Both the position numbers and the translations under genes were made by a program. The notes beneath the pieces were generated by a model. It had not been told where the DNA came from, ran no database searches, and saw nothing but the letters and a program-made list of their open reading frames with translations. Below, in pieces: positions 42,251-53,300 of a stretch of DNA of 64,000 bases; position 1 is the first letter of the stretch, and each line of letters begins with the position of its first letter. The DNA is from Pseudomonadales bacterium. Its GTDB lineage: Bacteria > Pseudomonadota > Gammaproteobacteria > Pseudomonadales > Porticoccaceae. The DNA lies in NCBI GenBank assembly GCA_024234435.1, contig JACKOF010000001.1, forward strand, positions 1,116,001-1,180,000, given 5' to 3'.

Positions 42251-44074
42251 TCATACCTGAACATCTGAAGGCAAATTCGGTTTTTGAGCCGAAGCGTCCT
42301 TTTTTCCTGGCAGTAAAAACATGACACTCCAGCCATTCTGAAGATTAGGGGTATAACTGTCTGTATAAACTTTCAAAACACCTTTGTTATCAATGGCGAA
42401 CAGCTTGAGCACCTTGCCATAATGCTTCTCAAACTCGTCAACACCGAATTCATCCGTCAACTTTGTACTTTTAATTTCATACCCCTGACTGATCAAGCTC
42501 GCCATTTTCTGCGCACTGATATCTTCACCAAACAGTCTTGGCACCCGAAACTTTGTTGTTAACCGATCTTTCTCGGAAAAGTCCTTTTCCTCTGCATTTC
42601 TGAGAGTAAAAATATGTCCTTTACCAAATTCCGGTTGATATTTGATCGCAGCAAGGCTGTTCATCGCTGGTCGGCGAGACATGGCAAACAGTTGCCCAAC
42701 ACCCAGCAAATCAAGATTGCAGTCTGCATGGGCTGACACAACGTTACCGAAGTAGGTCTCCAGCCCTGCCATTCGTGCGGCCTGAATCTCCGACCAGTTT
42801 GCCGATGCGATCCTGGCTTTAAATCCGTTTTTATTCAGCGCCTGGGCAATAGCAATTGCAACCGGATTACCTCCAACAATCAGTACACCCTTATCCTCTG
42901 CCCTAACACCAAGTAATCTGGCAAAAGTTGCAGATGTCAGGCTTTGCAAGACCACAGTGACAATAATCACCAGAAAGGTCATTGCGGGCAACAAGGCGGC
43001 ATTAGCATAACCCAGTGCTTCCAATTTGAAGGCAAATAGTGCCGACACTGCTGCGGCAACAATACCCCGCGGGGCAATCCAGCTGAGTAACAGTTTTTCC
43101 TGCCACCGGATATTGGAATGAATTGTGCTGGCAAATATCATGATCAACCTGGCAATAAAAATGACTGCAATAATTCCCGCCGCAGCCCAGCCCAGATTTG
43201 CGATCAAAGCCAGATCTACACGGGCTGCCAGCACAATGAACAGTGCAGAAATAATGAGAATGGACAGGTTCTCTTTAAACGAGAGTATCTCCTCCATTTC
43301 AATCCCGCGAGCATTTGCCAACCAGATACCCATGACTGTTACTGCCAGCAACCCGGATTCTTCTGCAAAACTGTTGGCCAGCGTGAAAACGGTGAGAACC
43401 ATGGCAAGCGTGAATACATTTTGCAGATATTCCGGTAGCCAGTGATTTCGTAACAATAGCGTAAGTACAAGACCTCCCAGAATTCCGCCAAACACACCGC
43501 TTGCAAGTTCGTGAGCGAGAAACAGCCAAAAATTATTGCTGCCGCCGGCAATAATCACTTCAAAAACCAGCACCGCCAGCAGGGCACCAATAGGATCAAT
43601 CAGGATTCCCTCCCAACGCAGGATATTGCTAACCGTATGGTTCGGTTTTACTGTCCTTAGTAATGGCAGAATCACTGTTGGCCCGGTAACCAGTACCAAC
43701 GCACCAAACAAAAAAGCCATGGACCAGCCTATATCAACAAACAGCAATGTCCCCAGAGAAATCAGCACCCAATTAATGGCCGCCCCCCAGGTAATAACAG
43801 ATGTCACACTCTTGCCATGGCCACGCAAGTCCGAAAACCGCAGGGTTAATGCACCTTCAAATAAAACCAGTGCTACCCCCAGAGAAATTACCGGGAACAG
43901 CAGATCTGCAAAAATCTGGTCAGGATTTATCAACCCGGCAACGGAGGGGCCAGCCACAATGCCAATCAACAATAGCAATACAATTGCTGGCTGTTTCAAG
44001 CGCCACGCCAACCACTGGGCCGATATACCGGCCATCAAAATTAAAGCGATACTCAAGGGGATTTCAGCGTGCAC
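42251..44074 (-). CDS. Na+(K+)/H+ antiporter, CPA1/NhaP type with RCK-like domain
   Basis: A 607-aa protein. The first ~400 residues form ~12 membrane helices of the CPA fold (FEGALTLRFSDLRGHG, VLVTGPTVILPLLRTV, RWEGILIDPIGALLAV with the conserved Asp, and LLSWIAPRGIVAAAV). The C-terminal ~200 residues include a TrkA-N/RCK-like nucleotide site (GVLIVGGNPVAIAIAQAL). Such proteins exchange monovalent cations for protons and set internal pH; ion preference cannot be read here. Divergent from the glycosyltransferase gene. Confidence 0.88.
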   Translation of the reverse strand: MHAEIPLSIALILMAGISAQWLAWRLKQPAIVLLLLIGIVAGPSVAGLINPDQIFADLLFPVISLGVALVLFEGALTLRFSDLRGHGKSVTSVITWGAAINWVLISLGTLLFVDIGWSMAFLFGALVLVTGPTVILPLLRTVKPNHTVSNILRWEGILIDPIGALLAVLVFEVIIAGGSNNFWLFLAHELASGVFGGILGGLVLTLLLRNHWLPEYLQNVFTLAMVLTVFTLANSFAEESGLLAVTVMGIWLANARGIEMEEILSFKENLSILIISALFIVLAARVDLALIANLGWAAAGIIAVIFIARLIMIFASTIHSNIRWQEKLLLSWIAPRGIVAAAVSALFAFKLEALGYANAALLPAMTFLVIIVTVVLQSLTSATFARLLGVRAEDKGVLIVGGNPVAIAIAQALNKNGFKARIASANWSEIQAARMAGLETYFGNVVSAHADCNLDLLGVGQLFAMSRRPAMNSLAAIKYQPEFGKGHIFTLRNAEEKDFSEKDRLTTKFRVPRLFGEDISAQKMASLISQGYEIKSTKLTDEFGVDEFEKHYGKVLKLFAIDNKGVLKVYTDSYTPNLQNGWSVMFLLPGKKDASAQKPNLPSDVQV

Positions 44075-44246
44075 AGTATTCCTTACGTATAAAAGAATCG
44101 GGTCTAAAAAAGCGTATTCTACCTGTCAGATGAATATTCATATTGGCAGACATAAAAATTGATTTTGGAATCGCGAATTGTCACTTTAAAATGACGTCAT
44201 CCGATAACCACTCATCCCCCAGACCAACCCCAAAAAAACTTTCCTC

Positions 44247-45497
44247 ATGCCTACTCTTCTCATTATTGGTTACGTTTGGCCGGAGCCTGAATCCAGCGCT
44301 GCAGGCTACCGGATGATGGCTTTACTGCAAGCATTTCTGGATCAGGGCTGGAAGATAACCTTTGCCAGCCCTGCCGAGAGAACACCACATAAAGCAGATT
44401 TAAACACGCTTGGAGTTGATGAGGTAGCTATCGTTTTAAATTGCTCAAGTTTTGACAACTTCGTCAGTGAGCTTGCGCCTAATGTCGTGCTGTTCGACCG
44501 CTTTATGATGGAAGAGCAATTTGGCTGGCGTGTCGAAAATAATTGTCCCTCTGCACTGCGTATTTTGGACACCGAAGACCTGTCCAGCCTTCGCTACTCT
44601 CGTCAGGAAGCATTTAAACGTGACGGCGTAATCAACCCGCCATTAACACCGGAGCTGTTGTTTACGGACAATGCCCGGCGTGAGATAGCTGCCATTTTAC
44701 GTTGCGATCTTACCCTGATGATATCTGAAGTTGAGACTGACCTTCTCACCCGTTTTTTCAAAGTAGATCCCTGCTTGCTTTTATACCTCCCATTTATGCT
44801 GAAAGAAGTCAATATTGTAGAGAAAGGCCAGCTCCCACCTTTTATTCAGCGTGAATCGTTCATTGCCATTGGTAACTATCGCCACTTGCCCAACTGGGAT
44901 GCTGTCCAGTACCTGAAGGAATCCATATGGCCCCTTATTCGCCAGCAACTTCCCCAAGCCGAACTGCATATTCATGGCGCTTACCCACCTAAAAAAGCTA
45001 CTCAACTACACAGCAAACAGGAAGGGTTTCTTATAAAAGGCTGGGCGCCAGATGTAACTGAAGTCATGCGACAGGCAAAGGTGAATCTGGCACCCCTAAG
45101 GTTTGGCGCAGGGCTCAAGGGAAAATTACTGGACGCCATGCGTTGCGGAACACCTTCCGTCACCACAAGCATTGGCGCTGAAGGTATGGCAGGGAACTTA
45201 CCCTTGGGAGGCGAAATAACAGACAATCCTGACGTATTTGCAGAACGTGCTGTTGCGCTCTACACACAACCCGAACAATGGTATCAAGCGCAAAGCAATG
45301 GCTTCAATGTCCTGGACGCGAGATTCAACTATAACTACCACGCCCGGAAACTGCTGAAAAAAATTGACGAATTGATCAACAACCTGACTATCCACCGACA
45401 GAACAATTTTACCGGCAGTATATTGCGTCACCATAGTATGAAGAGCACAAAATACATGTCTAAATGGATAGAGGAAAAAAACAAGAATCAGCGCTAA
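44247..45497 (+). CDS. Glycosyltransferase (GT4-like)
   Basis: A 416-aa protein with the two-Rossmann GT-B layout. The N-terminus (LLIIGYVWPEPESSAAGYRM) resembles the acceptor domain, and the C-terminal donor site is LAPLRFGAGLKGKLLDAMRCG with TTSIGAEGM. This motif is typical of GT4 enzymes lacking the canonical E-x7-E spacing. Sugar and acceptor are unknown. It has no polysaccharide genes beside it, an orphan location. It ends 250 bp before a tRNA-Ala on the other strand. Confidence 0.78.
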   Translation: MPTLLIIGYVWPEPESSAAGYRMMALLQAFLDQGWKITFASPAERTPHKADLNTLGVDEVAIVLNCSSFDNFVSELAPNVVLFDRFMMEEQFGWRVENNCPSALRILDTEDLSSLRYSRQEAFKRDGVINPPLTPELLFTDNARREIAAILRCDLTLMISEVETDLLTRFFKVDPCLLLYLPFMLKEVNIVEKGQLPPFIQRESFIAIGNYRHLPNWDAVQYLKESIWPLIRQQLPQAELHIHGAYPPKKATQLHSKQEGFLIKGWAPDVTEVMRQAKVNLAPLRFGAGLKGKLLDAMRCGTPSVTTSIGAEGMAGNLPLGGEITDNPDVFAERAVALYTQPEQWYQAQSNGFNVLDARFNYNYHARKLLKKIDELINNLTIHRQNNFTGSILRHHSMKSTKYMSKWIEEKNKNQR

Positions 45498-45715
45498 GGC
45501 ACAGCTACTATCGACATCGCTTACTCAATGGTTTGGGGAAGGTTCCTGGCGAACACAGGTTTGTCGTTGTTCCCATGTTTATGCCTGCCGAATCAGTGGA
45601 GCGATACCCTGGAACCAAAGCGACCCGTCTACAGCCACAGTGGTGTTTTCTTATCTGAATCGAAGCTGGCAGGCCACATTGACTCCGTCAATTAAGCATA
45701 ATCATTCGCTCAAAC

Positions 45716-45745
45716 AAAAACCCCCGCACTTGCGTGCGAGGGTTT
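45716..45745 (-). terminator. Terminator of tRNA-Ala
   Basis: 12-bp stem with one G-T pair (AAACCCTCGCAC / GTGCGGGGGTTT) and a 4-nt loop, followed on the minus strand by TT and a T-rich stretch. It begins 5 nt past the tRNA 3' end. Confidence 0.85.
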
Positions 45746-45750
45746 GAGTT

Positions 45751-45826
45751 TGGTGGAGCTAAGCGGGATCGAACCGCTGACCTCAACACTGCCAGTGTTG
45801 CGCTCTCCCAGCTGAGCTATAGCCCC
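45751..45826 (-). tRNA. tRNA-Ala(GGC)
   Basis: 76-nt cloverleaf on the minus strand with encoded CCA. Acceptor GGGGCTA/TAGCTCC, D-arm GCTCAGCTGGGAGAGC, anticodon stem CAACA/TGTTG around CTGGCAG gives anticodon GGC, and the T-loop is TTCGATC. Nearly identical in the shared arms to E. coli alaX/alaW. Followed by a terminator. Confidence 0.97.
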
Positions 45827-45913
45827 GTAAATCGGCCTGTAAAACCAAGGCGCGCATAGTAAGCAGCGGACCGGTTTATGTCAACTTGTATCATTCTATT
45901 TTCAGTAAAAGCC

Positions 45914-47392
45914 TCAAAGCAGGCTGTAGGCTTTTTCCAGTGCTTTGAGTTTCTTTTTACCTACGCCACCGAGCACTTCAACAGCATGGCGCACCCGAGC
46001 TCTGGTCATATCCGGCCCAAGTATTGCCATTGAATCAATAACAGATATGGATGCGGTGGTTCCTGCTATTGCAATGAATAACGGGGTGAAGAAATCTTTC
46101 AGTTTTATCCCCAGTACATCAGCCAGATTTTTCATTTCCGTAAAGATAAGGTCTCTTTCCCAATGACGTAATGCTTCAAGCCGCCAGAGAGCAAACTGAA
46201 GCGCTTTTAGCAACTCGTCACTCGACATCTTAATATCGGCAAATGCTGACTCTGTTATTGGCATTTGTCCGGAAAAGTACAAGCCCGTCAATGGCATGAA
46301 ATCACTGAGTGTTTCTATCCGCTGTTGGGCATGAGGGATAATCTGCAACAGATAATCATCATTTAAGCCCCATTGTTGAAGCCTCTCCAGTAACTGTTGT
46401 GGGCTGAGGTCCTCACGAATCCACAAGCCATTCAACCAGCTCAATTTCTCCACATCAAACACCGGCCCACCTAAACTGACGCGCTGGATATCAAAATTAT
46501 CTTGCATATCCTGAAGTGTAAACTTCTCGCGTTCATCCGGCATTGACCAGCCCATACGACCAAGATAGTTAATCAATGCTTCGGGCAAATACCCCATGCG
46601 CTGATAGAACATGATGCTGGTAGGGTTTTTTCGTTTACTGAGTTTTGACTTGTCTGGATTCCGTAATAGTGGCAGATGGCATAATACCGGCATATCCCAG
46701 CCAAAGTAGTCGTAAAGCAGTTTGTGCTTCGGCGCCGAGTTGATCCACTCTTCCCCACGCAACACGTGAGTAATCTTCATCAGATGATCGTCTACGACAT
46801 TCGCCAGATGATAGGTGGGCATGCCATCAGATTTAAGCAGAATTTGGGCATCCACAAGCGCCCAGTCGAGCTCCATATTGCCTCTGAGCAAGTCTTCGAT
46901 ATCCACTTTTCCCTCAACAGGAACATTCATGCGAATAACGTAGGGTTGTCCCTCTGTTTCACGCTTTACCTGCTCGTCTTCCGGTAACTGCAGGTCACAA
47001 GGTTTCAGCGCCCGGTTGAGGCCCTGTTCTTTCAGAATGGCACGTAACTGTTCCAGTTCTTCAGCTGTGCGGTAACATCGAAAGGCATATCCTTTAACAA
47101 CTAACTCCTCTGCGTACTGACGGTAAATATCTTTTCTCTCACTTTGCCGGTACGGTCCGTACTCACCGCCAATATCCGGGCCTTCAGACCAGTCCAGTCC
47201 CAACCAGCGCAACGAGTCAAAAATAGCCTGCTCTGATTCGGCAGTGCTGCGAGTCTGATCTGTATCTTCGATGCGAAGAATGAATTCGCCGTTGTGTTGC
47301 CTGGCAAACATCATATTAAAAAGTGCTATATAGGCAGTGCCTACGTGTGGATCGCCCGTTGGCGAAGGAGCAATACGGGTGCGGACGGTCAT
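45914..47392 (-). CDS. gltX: Glutamyl-tRNA synthetase
   Basis: Class I synthetase that charges tRNA-Glu. The HIGH-type motif is in [29 protein letters not shown] follows, and the KMSKS-type motif reads [10 protein letters not shown]. The C-terminal anticodon-binding domain begins after about residue 310. At 492 aa it is slightly longer than E. coli GltX (471). It lies downstream of lapD with its own probable promoter in the gap. Confidence 0.95.
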   Translation of the reverse strand: MTVRTRIAPSPTGDPHVGTAYIALFNMMFARQHNGEFILRIEDTDQTRSTAESEQAIFDSLRWLGLDWSEGPDIGGEYGPYRQSERKDIYRQYAEELVVKGYAFRCYRTAEELEQLRAILKEQGLNRALKPCDLQLPEDEQVKRETEGQPYVIRMNVPVEGKVDIEDLLRGNMELDWALVDAQILLKSDGMPTYHLANVVDDHLMKITHVLRGEEWINSAPKHKLLYDYFGWDMPVLCHLPLLRNPDKSKLSKRKNPTSIMFYQRMGYLPEALINYLGRMGWSMPDEREKFTLQDMQDNFDIQRVSLGGPVFDVEKLSWLNGLWIREDLSPQQLLERLQQWGLNDDYLLQIIPHAQQRIETLSDFMPLTGLYFSGQMPITESAFADIKMSSDELLKALQFALWRLEALRHWERDLIFTEMKNLADVLGIKLKDFFTPLFIAIAGTTASISVIDSMAILGPDMTRARVRHAVEVLGGVGKKKLKALEKAYSLL

Positions 47393-47437
47393 GATCAGGT
47401 TCCGTAAATCGATTATGAGAGCAATGAAAAGCGGGCT

Positions 47438-47443
47438 ATTATA
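47438..47443 (-). promoter_or_regulatory. Probable -10 element of gltX
   Basis: TATAAT on the minus strand, 45 nt before the gltX ATG, within the gap after lapD. No good -35 is at 16-18 nt; a TTGACT is only 14 nt away. Tentative. Confidence 0.45.
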
Positions 47444-47459
47444 CGCAGATCAGGCCGAG

Positions 47460-49415
47460 TCAACAGTCCCCAGGCAATGGTTTTCCAAGCAGATATCCCT
47501 GCATTGCATCAACACCAATTTCCTGCAGCTGCTGCAATTCTGCACTGGTTTCAACACCCTCTACCCAGAGCTGCATACTGCTGTTTTGTGCCAACTGTCT
47601 GAGAGAGTTGATATAGAATTGATTGTCCGGGTTCTGCTCAAGCTGACGGGTAAAACTTCTGTGTATCTTCAGATGATGCAAAGGCAAGCTGCCGAGGTAC
47701 CCAAATGCGGCTGATCGCAAACCGAAGTGATCGATAGCTAAGGCAGCCCCATGCCTGGCCAGTAGCTTTTGCAAATCACGCATATGTCCTGGATCCACTG
47801 ACATACTGTATTCGGCAATTTCAACAATCAATACTTGCGCGAGACTGTTATTTGCTGACAACAGGTTTTCAAGGGATTGCAGAAAGTCATTATCTTGAAT
47901 GGACGTAATAGACAGATTAACCACTACTTTGCCGGCCAAAGCAGTTGATCTGTGAATATTGACAAGGTTCTCAAGGATGAGCAGGTCGAGCCTGGGCATC
48001 AGCCCTAACCGTTCAGCAATCGGGATTACAACACCCGCGGAAACCAAATCGTCACCATTCTTGAAACGTATAAAAATCTCCTGACCGATTCTGGTTTGGG
48101 CATCACCAGCAAAAACCGGTTGAAAGAACAGGGCCAGTTGCTGTTCTGCAATACAGGTCTCCAGAAAACTGCGCCAGCCGTTCAGCGGTTTATCCAGAAT
48201 CGGTGCTTCACCATCATTAACATCACTGAAACGGCACCATTGATTGACACCCTCCGAAAATGCCTGGCGCAGCGCCACATCGGCTTCGCTCAACATTTCT
48301 GGGCCATTGCTTATTTCCGGATGAAAGCTGAAGCCCATATTGAAGTACAAATCACATTCGTCATGGCTGCAGTTAACCACTTGCACCTGACGAAAGAGCT
48401 CTTCCGCCAGTTGTTCCGCACCCTCCTGCTCAACATCAGGAACAAATACACCAAATTGAGGCCCCTGCCTTCTCGCCACCAGGCTGTTCGGATATACCTC
48501 CAGTATCCGTTGCAATTGATCAGCCATGGCCTTGAGCAGGGCATTGCCCTCTGCTCTGCCAACTACGCTGTTAACCTTATCAAGGCCCTGCATGGCAATA
48601 ATCATCAAAGCCCCGGCATGGGAACCTGTTTCCGGGTTCACAAAACTGTTCAAACGGGCATCAAAGTCTGACCGGTTAGAAAGGCCGGTAAGGGAGTCAG
48701 TCGAGGACTGCTGACGGAAGTGATTAATCAGCGCAAGCTGTTCAGCGAACACACTTTTCAGTCGAGAAGACATACGGTTCATAGCTTCAACCACACGCCG
48801 CAGCTCCCGTGTTCGAGGTAATGTTTCCTGTAGCTCGAACTCACGTTCACATATAGCATCGGCTTGTCGTTCAACCAGCCGCAAGGGATTTAAAATAATC
48901 CTCAATGCACCGTAAGCCAGCAAGCAAACCATAACGGTGACCAGCGCAAACCACCCCAACTGCGTCAATGTGGCCTGCCAGAGCTTCAGGTAAGCCTGAC
49001 CGGGGTGACTGATAACCGTTACCTCTCCTAGCTGAATCCAGCCCGAAGTAACACTCGCTTTACCCTCTGAGTGAGCCAATTCAACAAAATGAATAAACCA
49101 GTCAGGCACACTTTCAATAGCAACAGGAAAGGTTCGATCAATCACCACCTCACCTGACAGATCAGTGAAAAATACTCGCTGAAAATAACCACTGTCAGAG
49201 ATCGCATTAAACAGAGTATCCAGCGTCGCAACATCGTTATCGCGTGCGGCCTGGGTCATGGATAATCCCAGAGATGTGGCTGTATCCTGAGCGTGAACCC
49301 GCATCTGTTCACTCACCAGCAACTGGGTATTGTGCAGACTCACCACGACATTACCGGCATAGAGCACCAGGAAAAGAGCCAGAACGGCAACAATAAGCTG
49401 ACGAAATAAAGTCAC
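47460..49415 (-). CDS. lapD: LapD-type inner-membrane c-di-GMP receptor
   Basis: A 651-aa protein. It has a membrane helix at ~5-25, a periplasmic LapD/MoxY-type domain to ~150 (PDWFIHFVELAHSEGKASV), a second helix ~155-175, HAMP (~175-225), GGDEF (~240-395) and EAL (~405-650). The GGDEF signature is replaced by RRQGPQFGVF and the EAL by EIFIRF, with IDHFG for DDFG, so neither cyclase nor phosphodiesterase activity is expected. In P. fluorescens LapD binds c-di-GMP in the EAL domain and sequesters the protease LapG. lapG diverges from this gene and the target adhesin follows, so the assignment is strong. Confidence 0.88.
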   Translation of the reverse strand: MTLFRQLIVAVLALFLVLYAGNVVVSLHNTQLLVSEQMRVHAQDTATSLGLSMTQAARDNDVATLDTLFNAISDSGYFQRVFFTDLSGEVVIDRTFPVAIESVPDWFIHFVELAHSEGKASVTSGWIQLGEVTVISHPGQAYLKLWQATLTQLGWFALVTVMVCLLAYGALRIILNPLRLVERQADAICEREFELQETLPRTRELRRVVEAMNRMSSRLKSVFAEQLALINHFRQQSSTDSLTGLSNRSDFDARLNSFVNPETGSHAGALMIIAMQGLDKVNSVVGRAEGNALLKAMADQLQRILEVYPNSLVARRQGPQFGVFVPDVEQEGAEQLAEELFRQVQVVNCSHDECDLYFNMGFSFHPEISNGPEMLSEADVALRQAFSEGVNQWCRFSDVNDGEAPILDKPLNGWRSFLETCIAEQQLALFFQPVFAGDAQTRIGQEIFIRFKNGDDLVSAGVVIPIAERLGLMPRLDLLILENLVNIHRSTALAGKVVVNLSITSIQDNDFLQSLENLLSANNSLAQVLIVEIAEYSMSVDPGHMRDLQKLLARHGAALAIDHFGLRSAAFGYLGSLPLHHLKIHRSFTRQLEQNPDNQFYINSLRQLAQNSSMQLWVEGVETSAELQQLQEIGVDAMQGYLLGKPLPGDC

Positions 49416-49594
49416 TTCTACCCCTACACCTATTTATTTACGGTCAGTCTAATCGAATCCAGAGCACTTGCCAATTGAGCTACAGATCACAAATTGCAGG
49501 CTTTTCAGGCATGCCGAACAGCTGTTGCTGTATGCTAAGATAACCGAAGCCTGAGGGCTTGAGAGTCGATAATAAATGTATAAAAGAGCATTAA

Positions 49595-50275
49595 ATGCAA
49601 AGCCTTAGGTTGTTTTTCTCAACTTGCCAAAAGCGTCTCAAACTTCTGGTTTGTGTGCTTTGCTTAGCCACTTTTTCATTGGCGGCTGCACAACACTTTG
49701 GCCTCAGTGAAAAGCTACTCAGCAAAATACGCCACAAATACGGCGCACCGGCAGAAGCACGGATTCGCCACTGGCAGAACCTCATTCATGAGAACAATAA
49801 CGAGCAGGAACTCACCCAATTATCCATTGTGAATAATTTCTTTAACGGCGCACGTTTTGTCAATGATATGGAGCACTGGAATAAACGGGACTACTGGGCC
49901 ACACCCATAGAATTCCTTGCGCATGATGCCGGTGACTGCGAGGATTTTTCTATCGCAAAATATTTCACTCTCAAGGAAATGGGCATGGATATTGCCAAAC
50001 TCAGAATTACCTATGTGAAAGCTGTTGAGCTTAATCAGGCCCACATGGTGCTGGCATATTACCCAACACCGGATGCTGAACCACTGATACTGGACAATAT
50101 TAACAAATCCATCAAACCTGCCTCGGAACGCAACGACCTGCGCCCTATCTACAGTTTTAACGCCAATACCTTATGGCTGGCCAGGACACGTAATGAGCAA
50201 CTCAAGGCTGGCAATCCAGCCCAGATAAATTTCTGGAAAGACCTGACGGAGAGAATGAAACAGGAATTACTCTAG
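49595..50275 (+). CDS. lapG: LapG periplasmic cysteine protease
   Basis: A 226-aa transglutaminase-like cysteine proteinase (BTLCP). An N-terminal hydrophobic segment (LKLLVCVLCLATFSLAAA) targets it to the periplasm. The catalytic triad is visible as Cys115 (AGDCEDFSIAKYF), His150 (QAHMVLAYY) and Asp167 (ILDNINKSI), and the acidic residues next to Cys115 are those that bind calcium in LapG. Family role: cleaves the N-terminus of LapA-type adhesins after a TAAG-like site, releasing them. It is divergent from lapD and converges on the adhesin gene, separated by a terminator. Confidence 0.92.
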   Translation: MQSLRLFFSTCQKRLKLLVCVLCLATFSLAAAQHFGLSEKLLSKIRHKYGAPAEARIRHWQNLIHENNNEQELTQLSIVNNFFNGARFVNDMEHWNKRDYWATPIEFLAHDAGDCEDFSIAKYFTLKEMGMDIAKLRITYVKAVELNQAHMVLAYYPTPDAEPLILDNINKSIKPASERNDLRPIYSFNANTLWLARTRNEQLKAGNPAQINFWKDLTERMKQELL

Positions 50276-50291
50276 GGCCTTTTCACAACAA

Positions 50292-50329
50292 AAAACCTCA
50301 GACTGCTGTATCCAGATCTGAGGTTTTTG
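50292..50329. terminator. Bidirectional terminator between lapG and the adhesin
   Basis: Perfect 12-bp arms AAAAACCTCAGA / TCTGAGGTTTTT with a 14-nt loop. The A- and T-rich stem ends make it work on both strands, ending lapG and the minus-strand adhesin transcript. Confidence 0.9.
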
Positions 50330-50350
50330 TTAATCAGAAATTCCCGATAG

Positions 50351-53300
50351 TCAGTCGACAATCAAACTATTGGTGTTCAACAGGTTTTCTATCACCTGAG
50401 CAGAACTGGTTGTGCCTCCATTGGTAAGATCAACACCCTCTATAATCAGTGTTTGCGTAGCCGTACCCGTACCTGAGCCATCCACATCAGCAACAATCGT
50501 CGTATCAGTACCGTCTGATGTAACAGATAAATAGTTAGCATCCAGTGCTGCAGCCAGAGAAGTACTGGTAGAGTGATCCAGCATTTCTTCACCTGTCAGA
50601 AGGTCAGAAATATCAAGCACATCACCTTCCGCTGTGTTATAGGTACCACCAGACTGGTTAAAGTCTGTGATAGTGTCTATTGCATTTGACGCAGCATCAC
50701 CAGCATTCCAGACAAAAATATCTTCGCCAGCACCTCCCGTGAGGATATCGTTACCGGTTCCACCCACAAGGACATCGTCACCAGCGTTGCCCAGTAATTC
50801 TGCATCGTTGACAGCGGATATTTCAAAGCTCAATTTTGACGTGCCATTGGCACCTGGCTGATATTGACTCTGAACAACGGAGCCATCACTCAGTTGCAAT
50901 GTGACGGGAACACCCAGTAATCCGAAATCATCTCCATTACCAATAACGGCGTTATCATCCGTGTCGATGCCAAACCGAAAACTGTCACCGTTAGTCAGCG
51001 CGCCTGGTGCAATATTGATCGTCAGTGTTTGATCTGAATTGGATAGTGCGGAGCTGATATTGGCAGACGAAATACCAACGAGGCTGGAAACGCCAAATGG
51101 TGTGGAACCACTGCCAGACACATCGAAAAAGGCATCGTTAATAGCACTTAGGTCAATCACAATCTTGGTGACGGACAACCCGGCATCGAGTCCCCCGACG
51201 GCAACACCAAATAAATTGTTATTGTTAAAGGTAGAGCCTGAACGCACATCAAGGGAAACGAACCCTGAATTTTTATCAATAATCAGATCGCGACCAGCTG
51301 TTCCTGTGAGCACATCGTCATTATTGTCACGAATCAGACTGGCAGTGGCCGTATTGCTCCCCTGCCCCTGATCATCAACGACCGTATAATCGAAACCACC
51401 GAAAATAATAGCTTTCTGGCTGTAAGGAGTGTGTTCAGCACCTGCAGTAGTTGAAAACAGGTAGGCATTGTCTCCGTCAGGATCGACAGAGAAACGGGCC
51501 ACCTCATCGCTATCCATGGAGAAGTCACCAGCAGCGCTTGTTATCAAGTTAAAGGATTGCGCAACCGGAGCCGTATTGTCGCCCACATTGAGCGTCAATT
51601 GTGCTGCGGCAGTATCACCATCAAAATCAGTGAAAAGCAGCTGGATAACGACGGAATCACCATTTACAAGATTATCACTGGCAGTAAACTCGTAGCTACC
51701 TGTCAGAAAATTCACTACCAGAGTGCCTTGCACCGATGTTGCTGTCAAAGTACTGCCACTCACTTCCGGACTGTCTTGAGTGTAAGTTTCTCCGCCAAAC
51801 CGAATCTCGGTAATCTCACCGCCGTCGGCACCCTTGGTAAGCACAGGCGTGCCGTTAACAAAAAAGTTTCCGGAAGTCTGAGCTGGAAGAGCCAAAAGAT
51901 CGATCAGGGTATCAGAGAGATCATTAAAGTTATTCACGATAATCGGGTCACCGAAATCGGGATCTGACTGCTGTGATGGCGGAATAATGGCATCCAGTGC
52001 AGCCACGGACACACCACTGCCAGCGCCGATAGAAAACACCGTTGGCAGGTCGCCGTCTGCTATTCCATTAGTGAGAAGAGAGACATCAACAGGTCCACCC
52101 GCTGTTGGCTCACCATCAGAAATAAAATAAAGCAGATCCTGAATATTTTCCGGTCTATCCTGCGCCAGTTGCTCCATTAATAATTGATTCGTCTCTACAA
52201 GCGATGCGTTGTAATTGGTTGCACCATTGGCAGACAATCCGTACACCGCAGAATCAAATGCTGCTTCGTTACTAAAGCTGCCAACATAAGTCGCATCTGA
52301 CGAGAATGTAATCAGGGAAATCACAACACTGCCACCCTGAGAAAACAGCTCATCCGAGAGGTTATCCAGCGCCTGTTTTGCCAAACCTATCCGCGTGCCA
52401 TTGGCAGTGCTGTTGTTCATCGAACCTGAAACATCGAGAACCACCACCACGCTCACAGCCTGTTGATCGGGTAATACTATCCCTTTATCAACGTTGTCTC
52501 CCACCGGACTATCATCTTCAATAGTGATTGACACATTGGCTGTATCAGTAAATTCACCATCGGATACAGCTAAAGTCACATCAAAACTAAGATCGCTTTC
52601 AATATTGGTATCGGCATGATCTACCGGGCCGGACAGGTCAGCTGTAACCGTGCCGCTCGAATCAACACTGAGGGTAATGATCGTTATCTCACCACCCAGA
52701 CCATCAGGTACAGAACCCACCAGAGTATCGGTGCCCTGACCTGAAAAAGTAATAGCAACCCCATTTGAAGTCAGGCCGGATTCTGCGGTATCTAATGTAT
52801 AGATCAGCAAATCTCCATTGACATCAACCGCTGGCAACGATACCGAATCAGAACTGGCATTCGTTGTATCATTTACACCTTGACTATCCTGAATACCACC
52901 GAGTAAACCTTCTTCAGAAACAGTTAAAGCCCCCCCTTGCGCTACAGGCGGTACATTACCGTCAAACACAGTGACAACAGCTGTATCCGTGGTATTCAGC
53001 GCCTCATAGTTACCACCAGAGGTTGCAGCAACAGATACTTCAAAAACCTGCTCGTTGGGTAGACCCGGTTGCGGGTCGGAGCTGCCGGTCAGGGCGCCCG
53101 CCGCAAAGTGGATCACCACACCGTTGTCCAGCGTCACGCTGAACGGGGTCTGTGGGGCGTTATCGACACTGGCGGTGTAGATCAAGCTGTTGTTTTCGGC
53201 AGCACTGACGTCGTTCAGGGTCACCGTGGTGGTGTCCAGGGTGTCGGTAATATGGATGGTGGCCGTGTCGCTGGTGTCCAGGGCTTCGAAGTTGCCACCG

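Noticed and set aside
45464..45658. Short plus-strand ORF starting inside the glycosyltransferase gene
   Set aside because: It starts within the glycosyltransferase 3' end, has no ribosome site and no recognisable protein. The 250-bp gap up to the tRNA-Ala terminator shows nothing else convincing.
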